In this document: piece by piece, positions 16,914-26,217 of the stretch
Layout of the letters: every line of letters starts with the position of its first letter
Numbering within the stretch: position 1 is the first letter of the stretch
Source: Paraburkholderia bryophila
GTDB lineage: Bacteria > Pseudomonadota > Gammaproteobacteria > Burkholderiales > Burkholderiaceae
Length of the DNA stretch: 64,000 bases
Direction: 5' to 3'
Assembly (NCBI RefSeq): GCF_013409255.1
Contig: NZ_JACCAS010000002.1
Location: 3,469,817-3,533,816 of the forward strand
Made by a program: the position numbers and the translations under genes
The notes under the pieces: model-generated
The model's input: the letters and a program-made list of their open reading frames with translations, nothing else
Database searches by the model: none
Told to the model about the DNA's origin: nothing

Positions 16914-17341
16914 CGCAATACGCTCCGGAATCCTTATGTCTGACGTGTAAACAGACTGGGGTTTCGCGCGACCTTGCCGAGCCGACGCAAGGTCGTTCGA
17001 AGAATTTACCCCGCTTAACGGATAGCGACAACACGGCAATGCTGCGCTTTAAACGCCATCGTTGCGAGAGCTATTCGCGCCGGGCATTCAGGTAAAACCT
17101 GCCAGGCTACCCGTTGCCGGACGCGCCGCCGGAAAGCCGCCCAGCGCGCTTGCGCCCGCCGGAACAAGGCCCGGCGTGACGAACGGCTCTCGACTGCGTT
17201 CGATGGGATTCGTAGACGCAACAACCAGGCCTGCGCCAGACTGGCGCCGTGCCGACCCGTGAAGCTTCGCGGGCACTGCTTGAAACGCAGTGGCGAAAGA
17301 CAGACCCGCGAACGCATGTTGACCCGACCGACACCGCGACA
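16914..17341. other. Intergenic region with two inverted repeats
   Basis: 428 bases without a credible gene. Near the membrane-protein start is GTCTG (16938-16942) with CAGAC (16952-16956), nine bases apart. A perfect 9-bp inverted repeat with a 9-base loop follows (16969-16995). The stretch 17040-17340 is GC-rich; short reverse frames there show no family features. Confidence 0.55.
16969..16995. promoter_or_regulatory. Perfect 9-bp inverted repeat upstream of the membrane-protein/GGDEF operon
   Basis: CGACCTTGC (16969-16977) and GCAAGGTCG (16987-16995) are exact inverse complements separated by nine bases. It lies 56 bases upstream of the minus-strand start at 16913, where an operator or a leader hairpin would be expected. 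Protein or role unknown. Confidence 0.5.
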
Positions 17342-17686
17342 TTACTCGACCGTAATCGTCTCCTTCATGGTCGGATGAATGCCGCAGAAAACCTTGTACA
17401 CGCCCGGCTTATCGAATTTGAACTGGTACGTGTCGTTCTGATCGAGCGCGGCGGAACGGAACAGGCCCGCGTCGTTCACCACCGTGTGCGGCTCGCCGTC
17501 GAGGTTTTTCCACGTCACCGTTGAACCGGCTTTAACGGTCATTGCCATCGGCGAGAACATGAAATTCTTGATGGTGACAGCGCCCGGCGTTTGCGCGTAC
17601 GCAACCGACGAACCGGCCGCCGCCGCAAACAGGCTAGCGCCCAGAAACAGCACACATGACACGCGACGAAGGGTAGGGATTTGCAT
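17342..17686 (-). CDS. Exported cupredoxin (blue-copper-like protein)
   Basis: 114-residue periplasmic protein with a signal peptide ending near AYAQ (about 31). The cupredoxin fold shows VTIKNFMFSPMAMTVKAGSTVTWKN and all type 1 copper ligands: His67 in EPHTVV, then Cys101, His104 and Met107 in CGIHPTM. AGGAG lies seven bases before the ATG at 17686. It starts 32 bases after the phosphoesterase gene on the same strand, so the two are probably co-transcribed. Likely a small electron carrier or copper-binding protein; its partner is unknown. Confidence 0.88.
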   Translation of the reverse strand: MQIPTLRRVSCVLFLGASLFAAAAGSSVAYAQTPGAVTIKNFMFSPMAMTVKAGSTVTWKNLDGEPHTVVNDAGLFRSAALDQNDTYQFKFDKPGVYKVFCGIHPTMKETITVE

Positions 17687-17718
17687 AGTGGATCTCCTGA
17701 ATTCGAAAGTGCGCTGGA

Positions 17719-18663
17719 TCAGACCAGCGTCGTATCGTCGAGCGTTGCTTTGAGCGGATGGTGCGCAATCTTGATGCTGGTCACGCCGAGCATTCGGGGC
17801 AGTTGATCGCTCGCCACCGTCAGCGGGCCGGGACCGGGGCCGTTGCCTGCGGTCGGCTGCGGATAGGCCGTGGAGCGCGCGGTGTGGAACGTGATGTTGC
17901 CTTCCACCTTCGAGACGATCTGATGAATGTGACCGTTGAGCACCGTCACCGAGCCGAAGCGTTTCAGATAGCTCATGGCCTGGCCCGCGTCGCCGGTGCC
18001 CCAGCCCCACGGCTCGTAGATCGTCCACATCGGCATGTGCGCGAACACCACGATCGGTGTACTCGACGAGCGTCCTTTCAGATCGTTTTCAAGCCACGCG
18101 AGCTGGTCGTCGCCGAGTCCGCCCAGACCGTTCGGCTTGAAATGCATCACGTTGACGAGCGCGACGAAATGCACGCCCTGGTGATCGAAGCTGTAATAGC
18201 CCTTGTTGTCCGAGGCCTGACCGAAACGGCTGAAGTATTCCGTGCCGGCGCCGTCGGTCACGTCGTGCTCGCCGGGCACCGTGTGCAACTCGGTGATGTT
18301 CAGGCCGGACATGAGTTGCGCGGCGAGATCGAATTCCGCGGGCCGCGACAGGTGGGTGATATCGCCGGTATGGATCGTCAGCGCCGGTTTCACCGGCATC
18401 GCGTTGACGAAGTCGATGGTCTGCTTCAGCGTGCCCGCCACGTCCGGATTGGCCTCCTTGTTAAAGCCGATATGCGAGTCGCTGATCTGCAGAAAGAGCG
18501 GCACGCCGGACATGGCGCCGGACGTTTTAGCGTCGGCGGCGAGCGCCAGTTCCATGGGCGTGAGAATCCCGCCTGCCAGCACGAACACGGTACCCACGCT
18601 GCCGAATGCCAGGCATTTGAGCGCGTTGCGACGTGACGCGTCGAACGGATGATGTGACGACAT
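17719..18663 (-). CDS. Tat-exported metallophosphoesterase
   Basis: 314-residue calcineurin-like phosphoesterase. The N-terminus SRRNALKCLAFGSVGTVFVLAGG is a twin-arginine signal. Metal motifs are ISDSHIG (Asp62, His64), HTGDITH, PGEHD where most members have GNHD, and NGHIHQ. The first gene of a two-gene operon with the cupredoxin. Exported members include phosphodiesterases and acid phosphatases; the substrate is unknown. A 15-bp dyad lies 37 bases upstream. Confidence 0.87.
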   Translation of the reverse strand: MSSHHPFDASRRNALKCLAFGSVGTVFVLAGGILTPMELALAADAKTSGAMSGVPLFLQISDSHIGFNKEANPDVAGTLKQTIDFVNAMPVKPALTIHTGDITHLSRPAEFDLAAQLMSGLNITELHTVPGEHDVTDGAGTEYFSRFGQASDNKGYYSFDHQGVHFVALVNVMHFKPNGLGGLGDDQLAWLENDLKGRSSSTPIVVFAHMPMWTIYEPWGWGTGDAGQAMSYLKRFGSVTVLNGHIHQIVSKVEGNITFHTARSTAYPQPTAGNGPGPGPLTVASDQLPRMLGVTSIKIAHHPLKATLDDTTLV

Positions 18664-18699
18664 GGTGACCCCTTCAGGGTAAAGACTCGCGAACGCACC

Positions 18700-18714
18700 G
18701 CCGGATCATCCGGC
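18700..18714. promoter_or_regulatory. Dyad GCCGGAT-C-ATCCGGC upstream of phosphoesterase
   Basis: Perfect 7-bp arms around a single central base, 37 bases from the minus-strand start at 18663. The position fits an operator for the phosphoesterase-cupredoxin operon. No known consensus is recognised. Confidence 0.45.
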
Positions 18715-18832
18715 GGGTGTCGCGACTCGGTTCGTCACGCATGACTGGCGGGGTGTCGGTTTTATTCCAACTTATTGACGGCGCGCCGCACGGCGACCTC
18801 GACGAAGTGCCCTTTCCCATATATCCCCATGC

Positions 18833-18852
18833 CTGGTGAGCATGCCTACCAG
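18833..18852. promoter_or_regulatory. 20-bp imperfect palindrome upstream of SDR operon
   Basis: CTGGTGAGCA followed by TGCCTACCAG matches its own inverse complement at eight of ten positions per arm. It lies about 140 bases before the SDR start, with TTATAAAG directly downstream as a possible -10 region. It looks like a TetR- or LysR-type operator for the SDR/ene-reductase/GST operon. Confidence 0.45.
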
Positions 18853-18993
18853 CTTATAAAGTCTTTTTCCTCCGGCTGCCGAACCACTAAATTGCATTCA
18901 AGCCAACGATTTGACGTCTCTCGCAACGTACCAACCGCGAGGGCGAACAACTCGGCCCCATACCGCAAACACATACCCAGCCAGGAGTTGAAC

Positions 18994-19740
18994 ATGAACC
19001 AGCCCGTCGTTCTGATCACCGGCGCTCTCACCGGCATCGGCCGCGCCACCGCCGTCGCTTTTGCGCAAAGCGGCGCCCGCCTTGTCGTCTCCGGTCGCCG
19101 CGCGGCCGAAGGCCGCGCACTCGAACAGGAACTCCGCAATCTCGGCGCGGATGCCCACTTCATCCAGGCCGACGTGCGCCGCGATGAAGAAGTGGCGAGC
19201 CTCGTCGACCAGACGGTCGCCCGCTTCGGTCGCCTCGACGCCGCCGTGAATAACGCCGGCACCGAAGGCCAACCCGGCGCGATCACGAGCCAGACGGCCG
19301 AGAGCTACGCCGCCACGTTCGATACCAACGTGCTCGGCACGCTGCTCAGCATGAAGCACGAACTGCGTGTCATGTCCGCGCAAAAAAGCGGCAGCGTGGT
19401 GAACGTGTCGTCGACCTACGGTCACGAAGGCGCCGCCTTCGCGTCGGTCTACGCAGGCAGCAAACATGCGGTGGAAGGCATGACCAAATCGGCCGCGCTC
19501 GAAGTGGCGTCGCTCGGCGTGCGCGTGAATGCGGTTGCGCCGGGACCGACCGACACCGGCATGCTCGACCGCTTCACCGGCACGCCGGAAAACAAGGCGG
19601 CGCTCGCGGCGAAGGTGCCGCTCGGCCGGATCGGCAAGCCGGATGACGTGGCGCGCGCAATCGTCTTTCTCGCCTCGGAGGCCGCGTCGTTCGTGACGGG
19701 GCAGATCGTCAGCGTCGATGGCGGCAAGACCGCAGGCTGA
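18994..19740 (+). CDS. SDR family oxidoreductase
   Basis: 248-residue classical short-chain dehydrogenase/reductase using NAD(P)H. The cofactor motif TGALTGIG (about 8-15), NNAG, SSTYG (catalytic Ser) and YAGSKHA (YxxxK) are all present, as is the C-terminal FVTGQIVSVDGG. GGAG lies seven bases upstream of the ATG. First of three genes with an ene-reductase and a GST, 26 and 44 bases apart. The set suggests detoxification of electrophilic carbonyls or enones. Confidence 0.93.
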   Translation: MNQPVVLITGALTGIGRATAVAFAQSGARLVVSGRRAAEGRALEQELRNLGADAHFIQADVRRDEEVASLVDQTVARFGRLDAAVNNAGTEGQPGAITSQTAESYAATFDTNVLGTLLSMKHELRVMSAQKSGSVVNVSSTYGHEGAAFASVYAGSKHAVEGMTKSAALEVASLGVRVNAVAPGPTDTGMLDRFTGTPENKAALAAKVPLGRIGKPDDVARAIVFLASEAASFVTGQIVSVDGGKTAG

Positions 19741-19766
19741 ATCCATTCCATAACGTGAGCTAAAAA

Positions 19767-20882
19767 ATGAGCGCTTCTTCCGAACTGAAACTGCTATCGC
19801 CGACCAACGTCGGCCCGATCTCGCTGGCCCATCGCGTGGTGCTCGCCCCGATGACACGCTTGCGCGCCGATCCGGACGACAGCCCCAGCGCGATGATGGT
19901 CGAGTACTACCGGCAGCGCGCATCCGAAGGCGGCCTGATGATCACCGAAAGCGCGCATCCGTCGTACGACAGCCGCGGCTATCTCGGCGCACCGGGCATC
20001 TACACGGACGAGCACGTCAAGGCGTGGCGCAAGATCACCGACGCGGTCCACGCGCGCGGCGCGCGCATTGTCATGCAGATCGCTCACGACGGCCGGCAAT
20101 CGCACGTCGACCTGAGCGGGGGCAATGCGCCGGTAGCGCCCTCGGTGGTGCCCTATGACACGACCGTGTTCACGCAGAACGGCTGGGTGCCGAACTCGCC
20201 GCACCGTGCGCTCGAACTCGACGAAATTCCCGCGCTGATCCGCTCGTTCCGCGACGCAGCGGCGCGTGCGAAAGATGCCGGTTTCGACGGTGTCGAATTA
20301 CACAACGCCAACGGTTACCTCGCCGATACGTTCCTGCAGGACGGCACCAACCAACGCACCGATGCCTACGGCGGCACGCTCGAAAAGCGCGCGCGCTTTT
20401 CGCTGGAAGCCGTCGAGGCATTTGCTTCGGTGTGGGGCGCGGATCGCGTGGGCGTGCGGGTGTCGCCGAGCGGCCAGTGGGGCGCCATTTCGGACAGCGA
20501 TCCGGAAGCGACGTTCGGTTACTTCGCGCAACGGCTGAACGAGTACGGTCTCGCGTATCTGCACGTGATCGAACCGCGTGTGATGGGCACGGAAACGATA
20601 GTTGAAGGGCAAACGCCGGTTGCATCCGCGTTCCTGCGCCGGTTTTTCAGCGGACCGATCATCGCCGCGGGTGGTTTCGATCGCGACGGCGCCGAGCAGA
20701 TTCTGCAACGCGGTGACGCCGATCTGGTGGCATTCGGCCGGTGGTTTTCGTCGAACCCGGATTTGCCTGAGCGTTTCCGGCTCGGACAACCGCTGACTCA
20801 CTACAACCGCGAAGCGTTCTGGGGTGGCGACGAACGCGGCTATCTCGACTTTTCCACTTACGCGGAAGGCGTCGCGGCTTAA
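19767..20882 (+). CDS. Old yellow enzyme-type alkene reductase (NemA-like)
   Basis: 371-residue FMN-dependent ene-reductase with a TIM barrel. Features include RVVLAPMTRLRA near the N-terminus, GGLMITESAHPS, GFDGVELHNANGYL and TNQRTDAYGG. The usual QLWHxGR region reads MQIAHDGRQSH, so the His-x-x-Arg pattern is kept with variation. Reduces activated C=C bonds, nitro groups or nitrate esters with NADPH. Middle gene of the SDR/GST operon. Confidence 0.93.
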   Translation: MSASSELKLLSPTNVGPISLAHRVVLAPMTRLRADPDDSPSAMMVEYYRQRASEGGLMITESAHPSYDSRGYLGAPGIYTDEHVKAWRKITDAVHARGARIVMQIAHDGRQSHVDLSGGNAPVAPSVVPYDTTVFTQNGWVPNSPHRALELDEIPALIRSFRDAAARAKDAGFDGVELHNANGYLADTFLQDGTNQRTDAYGGTLEKRARFSLEAVEAFASVWGADRVGVRVSPSGQWGAISDSDPEATFGYFAQRLNEYGLAYLHVIEPRVMGTETIVEGQTPVASAFLRRFFSGPIIAAGGFDRDGAEQILQRGDADLVAFGRWFSSNPDLPERFRLGQPLTHYNREAFWGGDERGYLDFSTYAEGVAA

Positions 20883-20926
20883 CGCGCGCCGCCGGCATCT
20901 TCAACATCGTTCAAAGGAAGCCTGTC

Positions 20927-21574
20927 ATGACTACCGAAACATTGACGCTGTACCACGGCGTTTCATCGCCGAATTCACGCCGTGTCCGCGTCTTTCTCGC
21001 TGAGAAAGGCCTCACGGTCCCGCTCGTCGCGGTCGACCTCGGCAAAGGCGAGCAGCACGGCGACGCCTATCGCGCGATTAACCCACGGCGTGTCGTCCCG
21101 ACTCTCGTGCTTGCAGACGGTACGTCGATCGGCGAGGTGCCGGTGATTCAGCGCTACATCGAAGAAATCTATCCGGACGCACCGCTTCTCGGCACTTCGG
21201 CGAAAGACAGGGCGTTGATCGCGATGTGGGATCGGCGCGTGGAACAGGAAGGTTTCGCGTCGGTGATGGAAGCGATCCGCAATCTCGCCGCTGGATTGAA
21301 GGGCCGCGCGATTGCCGGGCCGCACGATTACGCGCAGATTCCGGAGCTGGTCGAACGTAGCCGGCAGCGCACGATCAATTTCCTGGCCGATCTGGACGAG
21401 CGTCTGCGAGAGACGGCGTTCGTCGCGGGCGATCGCTTCTCGGTGGCTGACATTACCGCGCTAGTCACGATCGATTTCGCGGCGAAGGCGATCGATCTGC
21501 CAGTGCCGACGGCGCTGCAGTCGGTCAAGCGCTGGTATGACGGCGTGTCGGTGCGAGCGAGTGCCTCGGCGTGA
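20927..21574 (+). CDS. Glutathione S-transferase
   Basis: 215-residue GST. The N-terminal domain contains YHGVSSPNSRRVRVFLAEKG, NPRRVVPTLVLADG and GEVPVIQRYIEE; the C-terminal helical domain has FVAGDRFSVADITALV. AAGGAAG lies before the ATG. Third gene of the SDR/ene-reductase/GST operon and probably conjugates products or substrates of that set. It is only distantly similar to the GST at 12951. Confidence 0.92.
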   Translation: MTTETLTLYHGVSSPNSRRVRVFLAEKGLTVPLVAVDLGKGEQHGDAYRAINPRRVVPTLVLADGTSIGEVPVIQRYIEEIYPDAPLLGTSAKDRALIAMWDRRVEQEGFASVMEAIRNLAAGLKGRAIAGPHDYAQIPELVERSRQRTINFLADLDERLRETAFVAGDRFSVADITALVTIDFAAKAIDLPVPTALQSVKRWYDGVSVRASASA

Positions 21575-21708
21575 TGGCTCGCTGCGCGTGAGGCGTCGCC
21601 TCGTTCGAGGCGACGTCGAAAATCAAGCTGCAACAGTGGCCCACATCGCTGGATTGCTGCATCGCGATGCGGGCCGCCCTACTACCCGCTGCTACCCACT
21701 CCTACCGC

Positions 21709-23883
21709 TTATTGCGCCTGCTGCGCCTGTTGCTTCAGCCGGAACTTGCCCTGATAGCGGATCGTCGGACGCTGCGACTGCGTGGTCGGCGCCGTCATCA
21801 GCATCTGACGCGCGAGCGGTGCGGCCGTCGGACTGAGCGAACCGATACTCGTCGCCCTCGACGGATCGGCTAACCCGTTCTTCACGAGCAGCTTCGCCTC
21901 GAGTTGCAGGCTGGTCAGCAGCACGGGATCCTTCAGCGCATTACCCTGCGCGAGCAACTGACTCCACGCGGTGTTGCTGTAGTTGGTCACGTAGTAGTCG
22001 AGACCGCTCGGATCGGCGAGCACCGCGGAACAGCCGTTCAGACGTACCTGGGTTTGCGTGTCCTTCAGCGCAATCGTCTTGCGCGCCGTGAGTCCGTCGC
22101 CATACGCGAGCGTCAACGGAATCGTCCACTGCGTGCCCGGATACTGGTTCTGGTTCGGGAACGGCGACTGTTTCAGCGTCACGACCGTCTGGTTGGTCGT
22201 CAGATCGCACTGCGTATCCAGCGAGATCAACGGCACACCGGTTTGCCGCACGAAACTGTCGCCGATCGCGCCCATCGGCTGGCCGCTCGCCTTGCTCAGT
22301 TCGTCCCACAGGCGCTTCGGCGTACCGTTGCCGAGCGAGTAATCGGCCAGATACGACTGCAGGCCTTTACGCAACACGTCTTCGCCGAGATAGTTCTCCA
22401 GCATCTTCAGCACGTGGCCGCCCTTGTTGTACGTGAAGGCGCTCGCGCTCAGCACGAAGTCGTTCGACGCCCAGCCATTGAAGTTCGGCTGCACCGGGAA
22501 CGCGGTCGACTTCAGGTCGGCGTTGATCACCGCGTACTTTTCCTTCACGTTGTCGACCCAGTTGAAGCGGTCCGGGAAGAAACGCACCTTGGTTTTGTTC
22601 TCGAAGAACGTCGCGAACGATTCGTTGAGCCACACGTCGTCCCACCAGTCGAGCGTGACGAGATCGCCGAACCACTGGTGCGCCGCTTCATGCGTGAGCA
22701 CCGTCACGCCGTAGTCGGACATGGGCGTGCCGGGCGCCGGCAGAATGTCGTCGGCGAATTCCAGAATCGCTCCCCAGTTCTCCATGCCGCCGAAGTTCAG
22801 GTCCTTCTGATCCTTGAACGCGTCGTTCGCGGCGATCGTGTCGAACTTGGTGAGCGGCAACGGAATGCCGGTGTAGCGATAGTAGTAATCGAGCGCCTGC
22901 TTGGTCTGCTGCATCGCCGGTTTGGCCCAGTCACGCATGCCGGGCGGCGTGAAGATGCGCAGATGCAGACCCTTGCCGTCGGGCAGCGGGCTCGTGAAGT
23001 CGTCGTCGAGAATATCGAACTGACCGCCGCCGAAGAACAGCAGATACGACGGCATGGGCGGCGTCTTCTCGAACGACACCAGCTTGTAGCCGCTATCCAC
23101 GTTCACCGCCGGTTTTTCGGCCGCGTTCGAGACGACGTTCCAGTTCTGCGGGACTTCCGCACTCACCTCATAGGTGGGCCGGAAGGCCGGTTCGTCCCAG
23201 CCGGGAAACCATTGCCGCGACAGATTCGTCTCGCCCTGCGTGAGAATCGCGCCGCTGGTGGTGCCGTCGGTCGACTTCAGATCGACGCGGAACACGCCTT
23301 CGGCGGCGGAGCAACCCGGATACGGATCGTCGCCGCAACTGCCGCCGGTCTTCGCGACGGGATCGTCGTAGGTCTTGAAGTTGATGATGCCGCTCCACTC
23401 CATATGCAGCGAGTAGTTGCCAGCGGCGATCTGGCCGCTGACCGGGCGAAGCTGGTAGAAATCGCCGTCGTCCTGCGGCGTGGCGATCAGCGAGATATTG
23501 CCCGGCTGCAGCGTAATCGTGCCGTTGGTGAACTTGATCCGGTGGCCGGCGATCGTGATCGCGTTGACCGCTTTCTGCACCTTGATCTGCACGTCGGCAC
23601 GGCCGTCGAACGACGACAGCGCCGGGTTCGGCCGGAACCACAGCTTGTAGTTGATCGGCGTGACGGTGTCCGGCAACTCGACCGGCGGCACGCCCTTGTT
23701 GATCGATGTATCGGCAACGACCGGTGCGGTCGGCGGCGTCAGCGCGGCTTCGGACGCGGCGACGGGAGGTTGCGCGGCCTTGCTGCTCGGCGAAGGCGAA
23801 CCGTCGCTACCGCCGCATCCCGCCAGAACCACGATTCCGGCAAGTGCGAGGCACTGTATCTGCAATCGGAAATTTATACGCAT
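21709..23883 (-). CDS. M1 family aminopeptidase, lipoprotein
   Basis: 724-residue zinc aminopeptidase anchored as a lipoprotein: LALAGIVVLAGC gives a lipobox at about Cys20, followed by a Ser/Pro/Ala linker. The M1 catalytic core has NFGGMENWGAI (exopeptidase GxMEN motif) and HEAAHQWFGDL with the second zinc ligand in WLNESFATFFE. The C-terminal helical domain is short (about 80 residues after the beta domain), so it is shorter than PepN. GAGG lies seven bases before the ATG at 23883. An upstream frame extension to 23985 would bury the signal peptide. Likely degrades peptides at the cell envelope. Confidence 0.92.
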   Translation of the reverse strand: MRINFRLQIQCLALAGIVVLAGCGGSDGSPSPSSKAAQPPVAASEAALTPPTAPVVADTSINKGVPPVELPDTVTPINYKLWFRPNPALSSFDGRADVQIKVQKAVNAITIAGHRIKFTNGTITLQPGNISLIATPQDDGDFYQLRPVSGQIAAGNYSLHMEWSGIINFKTYDDPVAKTGGSCGDDPYPGCSAAEGVFRVDLKSTDGTTSGAILTQGETNLSRQWFPGWDEPAFRPTYEVSAEVPQNWNVVSNAAEKPAVNVDSGYKLVSFEKTPPMPSYLLFFGGGQFDILDDDFTSPLPDGKGLHLRIFTPPGMRDWAKPAMQQTKQALDYYYRYTGIPLPLTKFDTIAANDAFKDQKDLNFGGMENWGAILEFADDILPAPGTPMSDYGVTVLTHEAAHQWFGDLVTLDWWDDVWLNESFATFFENKTKVRFFPDRFNWVDNVKEKYAVINADLKSTAFPVQPNFNGWASNDFVLSASAFTYNKGGHVLKMLENYLGEDVLRKGLQSYLADYSLGNGTPKRLWDELSKASGQPMGAIGDSFVRQTGVPLISLDTQCDLTTNQTVVTLKQSPFPNQNQYPGTQWTIPLTLAYGDGLTARKTIALKDTQTQVRLNGCSAVLADPSGLDYYVTNYSNTAWSQLLAQGNALKDPVLLTSLQLEAKLLVKNGLADPSRATSIGSLSPTAAPLARQMLMTAPTTQSQRPTIRYQGKFRLKQQAQQAQ

Positions 23884-24502
23884 TTTTAATCCTCGACTGA
23901 CAATATCGGCATAAAGAATGTGCGATGAGTACTTGAGCTGTGTTTCTCTGTTTTTTTCAGCGAAAAAGGTCTCCCGCACTAGCACCGAATTGCTAGCGAG
24001 AATATATGGACGTGTTACACCCTCAGCACTAACGGCTGATTTTCAAATGACGACTTCGATTCATTACAATGCTTTCAGAATGTCGGCTTGAGCCGTTTTC
24101 TTCGGCTTTCACGCAATCGTCCACCTGACCGGCACAGCGGCGCCTCACCTGCGTCTCCGGGCAGGTGCATCAAAGCGGGATCAGTTTTGACGACAGTGCG
24201 TAGCCTAGTTTGGCAGACGTTATCATGTCAACTTTCTTTCAAAATATTTCATGCACCGGTGCCGGTGTATGCCTATCGAATGGATTAGGTAATCGCGAGA
24301 GTTAATCTTCTAAATCGCGGCATACATGGCGACACTACGGGGAAACTTTATTTCCCATGAGTCTGGAATGTGTTATTAGCGTCGCCAACATCAATCGCGC
24401 TCAGTGCGATTTCAATTTGAACCGGTAATTGAGTTCGCCACCATGCGGCGTGGTGATGCGGCTATCGTCGGAATGTTTTGCGGGAACGAGCGAGCCCTGC
24501 AG
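23884..24502. other. Long AT-richer intergenic region, no gene seen
   Basis: 619 bases between the M1 peptidase and the HAD gene. Base composition is clearly more A+T-rich than the flanks (stretches around 23990-24080 and 24230-24400). No frame with family character, ribosome site or clear terminator was found. It holds the peptidase promoter and may be a decayed or acquired segment. Confidence 0.55.
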
Positions 24503-25117
24503 CTAGATCAGATCGCGTTGCTTGAACTCGTCGCGCAGTTCGGCCGCGCTGACGAAGAGATAGCCTTGCAAACCGGCGTCGATCGCACCGTTGACATTGG
24601 CCTGGGTGTCGTCGACGAACAGCGTTTCCGCAGCCGGCACACCGAGTTGTTCGAGGCAGCGCAGATACGTCTGCGCCGTGGGTTTTGCCGCACCGAACGA
24701 CCCCGAAGCGTAAACGTCAGGACCAAACAGCCGCGCCACCGGCGGGTTCAGATAACCGATGTTCTCGGCCAGCATCCGGCAATTGTTCGTCAGCACCGCA
24801 ATGCGCCGATGTTGCGCGACGCTCGCGGCTAGCGCGATGACGTCGAGGTTCGGCGTGATCGACGCATGGCGCGCCGTCAGCCAGTCTTCGCGGCTGACCG
24901 GATAAGCCAGCAGCGCGCTCAATTCACGCAGGTAGTCGTCGTCGCCGATCTGGCCCGCGTCAACGCGGCCTTCGAGGCCCGAGGTCCAGATCGCGTCACG
25001 CACGGCGTCCGGCGTGCGCCCCGAAATCGCCGCGAGACGAGCGACCCGCTCGGCGCGATCGTAGTGCGAGAGAACGCCTTCCATGTCGAACAGAACCAGC
25101 GCGATCGGTGCGTTCAT
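24503..25117 (-). CDS. HAD-family hydrolase with altered DxE motif
   Basis: 204-residue haloacid dehalogenase-like hydrolase. Motif I reads LFDMEGVL, so the nucleophile Asp11 is kept but the usual second Asp is Glu13. Motif II is TNN in AVLTNNC, the Lys is in GAAKPTAQTY, and motif IV is FVDDTQANV. Layout matches YihX/phosphoglycolate-phosphatase-like members. The Glu may alter proton transfer or activity. The ATG at 25117 begins MNAPIALVLFD; an extension to 25255 is non-conserved. Substrate unknown. Confidence 0.83.
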   Translation of the reverse strand: MNAPIALVLFDMEGVLSHYDRAERVARLAAISGRTPDAVRDAIWTSGLEGRVDAGQIGDDDYLRELSALLAYPVSREDWLTARHASITPNLDVIALAASVAQHRRIAVLTNNCRMLAENIGYLNPPVARLFGPDVYASGSFGAAKPTAQTYLRCLEQLGVPAAETLFVDDTQANVNGAIDAGLQGYLFVSAAELRDEFKQRDLI

Positions 25118-25406
25118 GCTGACGGCCTCACTTCGAAAGCTTTCAGAAATGAAGGCAGCCCATAATGCGGTTACGCCGCACATCTGCCCGTTTTCGATTG
25201 TGCCCCGCCGATTTTCGGCAGCCCGACTTTCGGCAGCCCATGCGGCAAAAATCAAAAAAATCGCCCCGACCTGCCATTTGCCGCACGGCCGGATGCATCA
25301 TCCATGCCGTGCGGCCGACCCGCCAGATCTTTTTTCGACCCGCTGTCAGAATCTTGCGCCCTTCCCGACCAAGCACGACACCGACTTTTGTAGAGGGAAT
25401 CACCGG

Positions 25407-26180
25407 GTGGACGATATCAACTTCGAATGCACGGCCTGCGGTAACTGCTGCCACGATTTGCGCCTGCCGCTGACGCTGACGGAAGCCGCTGCGTGGCTCG
25501 CGCGAGGCGGCCAGATGGAGCTGCTGTGCGAGGCCATTCCGTGGCCAGTCGAACCCGAAGCCGGCAACGAACAGGCCGCCTACAAGAAGGCGCGTTCCGC
25601 GCCGACCATGAGCGGCACGTTGCCGGTGCGCGTCTCGGTCCTGCTCGTCGCCGCGTTCGCCGGCCCCTGTCCGAATCTGGACGCGGACATGCGCTGCCGT
25701 ATCTACGAACAGCGGCCGCTGGTATGCCGGATCTATCCCGCCGAAATTAATCCTTTCGTGCCGCTTGCACCGGAAAACAAGGGCTGTCCGCCGGAAGCCT
25801 GGCAGCACACACCGCTGCAACGGCACGGCGTGCTGGTCGATGAAACGACGCGTGAACTGGTCGGCGAATCGCGCCGTATGAGCGAGCTCGAAGCTGCGGC
25901 GCGCGTGAAGTTGTGTCTCGCGCTGGGCATGAACGAAGCGGCGCTGGCCAACGAAGGTTTCGTCATCTACGCACCGGATAGCGACGCGCTGCGCACCGCG
26001 CTCGAACAGATTCGCACGACGCCGGACGCCGTTGTCGAAGCCGAGCCGTGGACCTTCGTGTCAAACCGCGCGGTGACCGTGGAAACGCTGCTGTCGGTCG
26101 GCGCGACCGGTCGCCTCAACGAACCGGCGACGGACACGCACTTCCGCTATCACGGTTATTTCCCGGCCGAGCCGGCGTGA
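25407..26180 (+). CDS. YkgJ family cysteine-cluster protein
   Basis: 257-residue protein with the YkgJ/Fli-B cysteine pattern: FECTACGNCCHDLRL near the start, GPCPNLDADMRCRIYEQRPLVCRIYP further on, and another Cys in GCPPEAW. The cluster probably binds zinc or an iron-sulfur centre. The start is GTG at 25407, immediately before the conserved region; GAGGGA lies upstream. An extension upstream runs through non-conserved sequence on top of the HAD gene. Function of the family is not established. Confidence 0.82.
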   Translation: MDDINFECTACGNCCHDLRLPLTLTEAAAWLARGGQMELLCEAIPWPVEPEAGNEQAAYKKARSAPTMSGTLPVRVSVLLVAAFAGPCPNLDADMRCRIYEQRPLVCRIYPAEINPFVPLAPENKGCPPEAWQHTPLQRHGVLVDETTRELVGESRRMSELEAAARVKLCLALGMNEAALANEGFVIYAPDSDALRTALEQIRTTPDAVVEAEPWTFVSNRAVTVETLLSVGATGRLNEPATDTHFRYHGYFPAEPA

Positions 26181-26217
26181 TGGTGGGTCGCGTTTGAGTC
26201 GCGTGAGGAAAGTTCAG

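Noticed and set aside
17015..17341. Several overlapping short frames on both strands
   Set aside because: Arg/Ser-rich shadows in a GC-rich spacer, none with motifs or ribosome sites.
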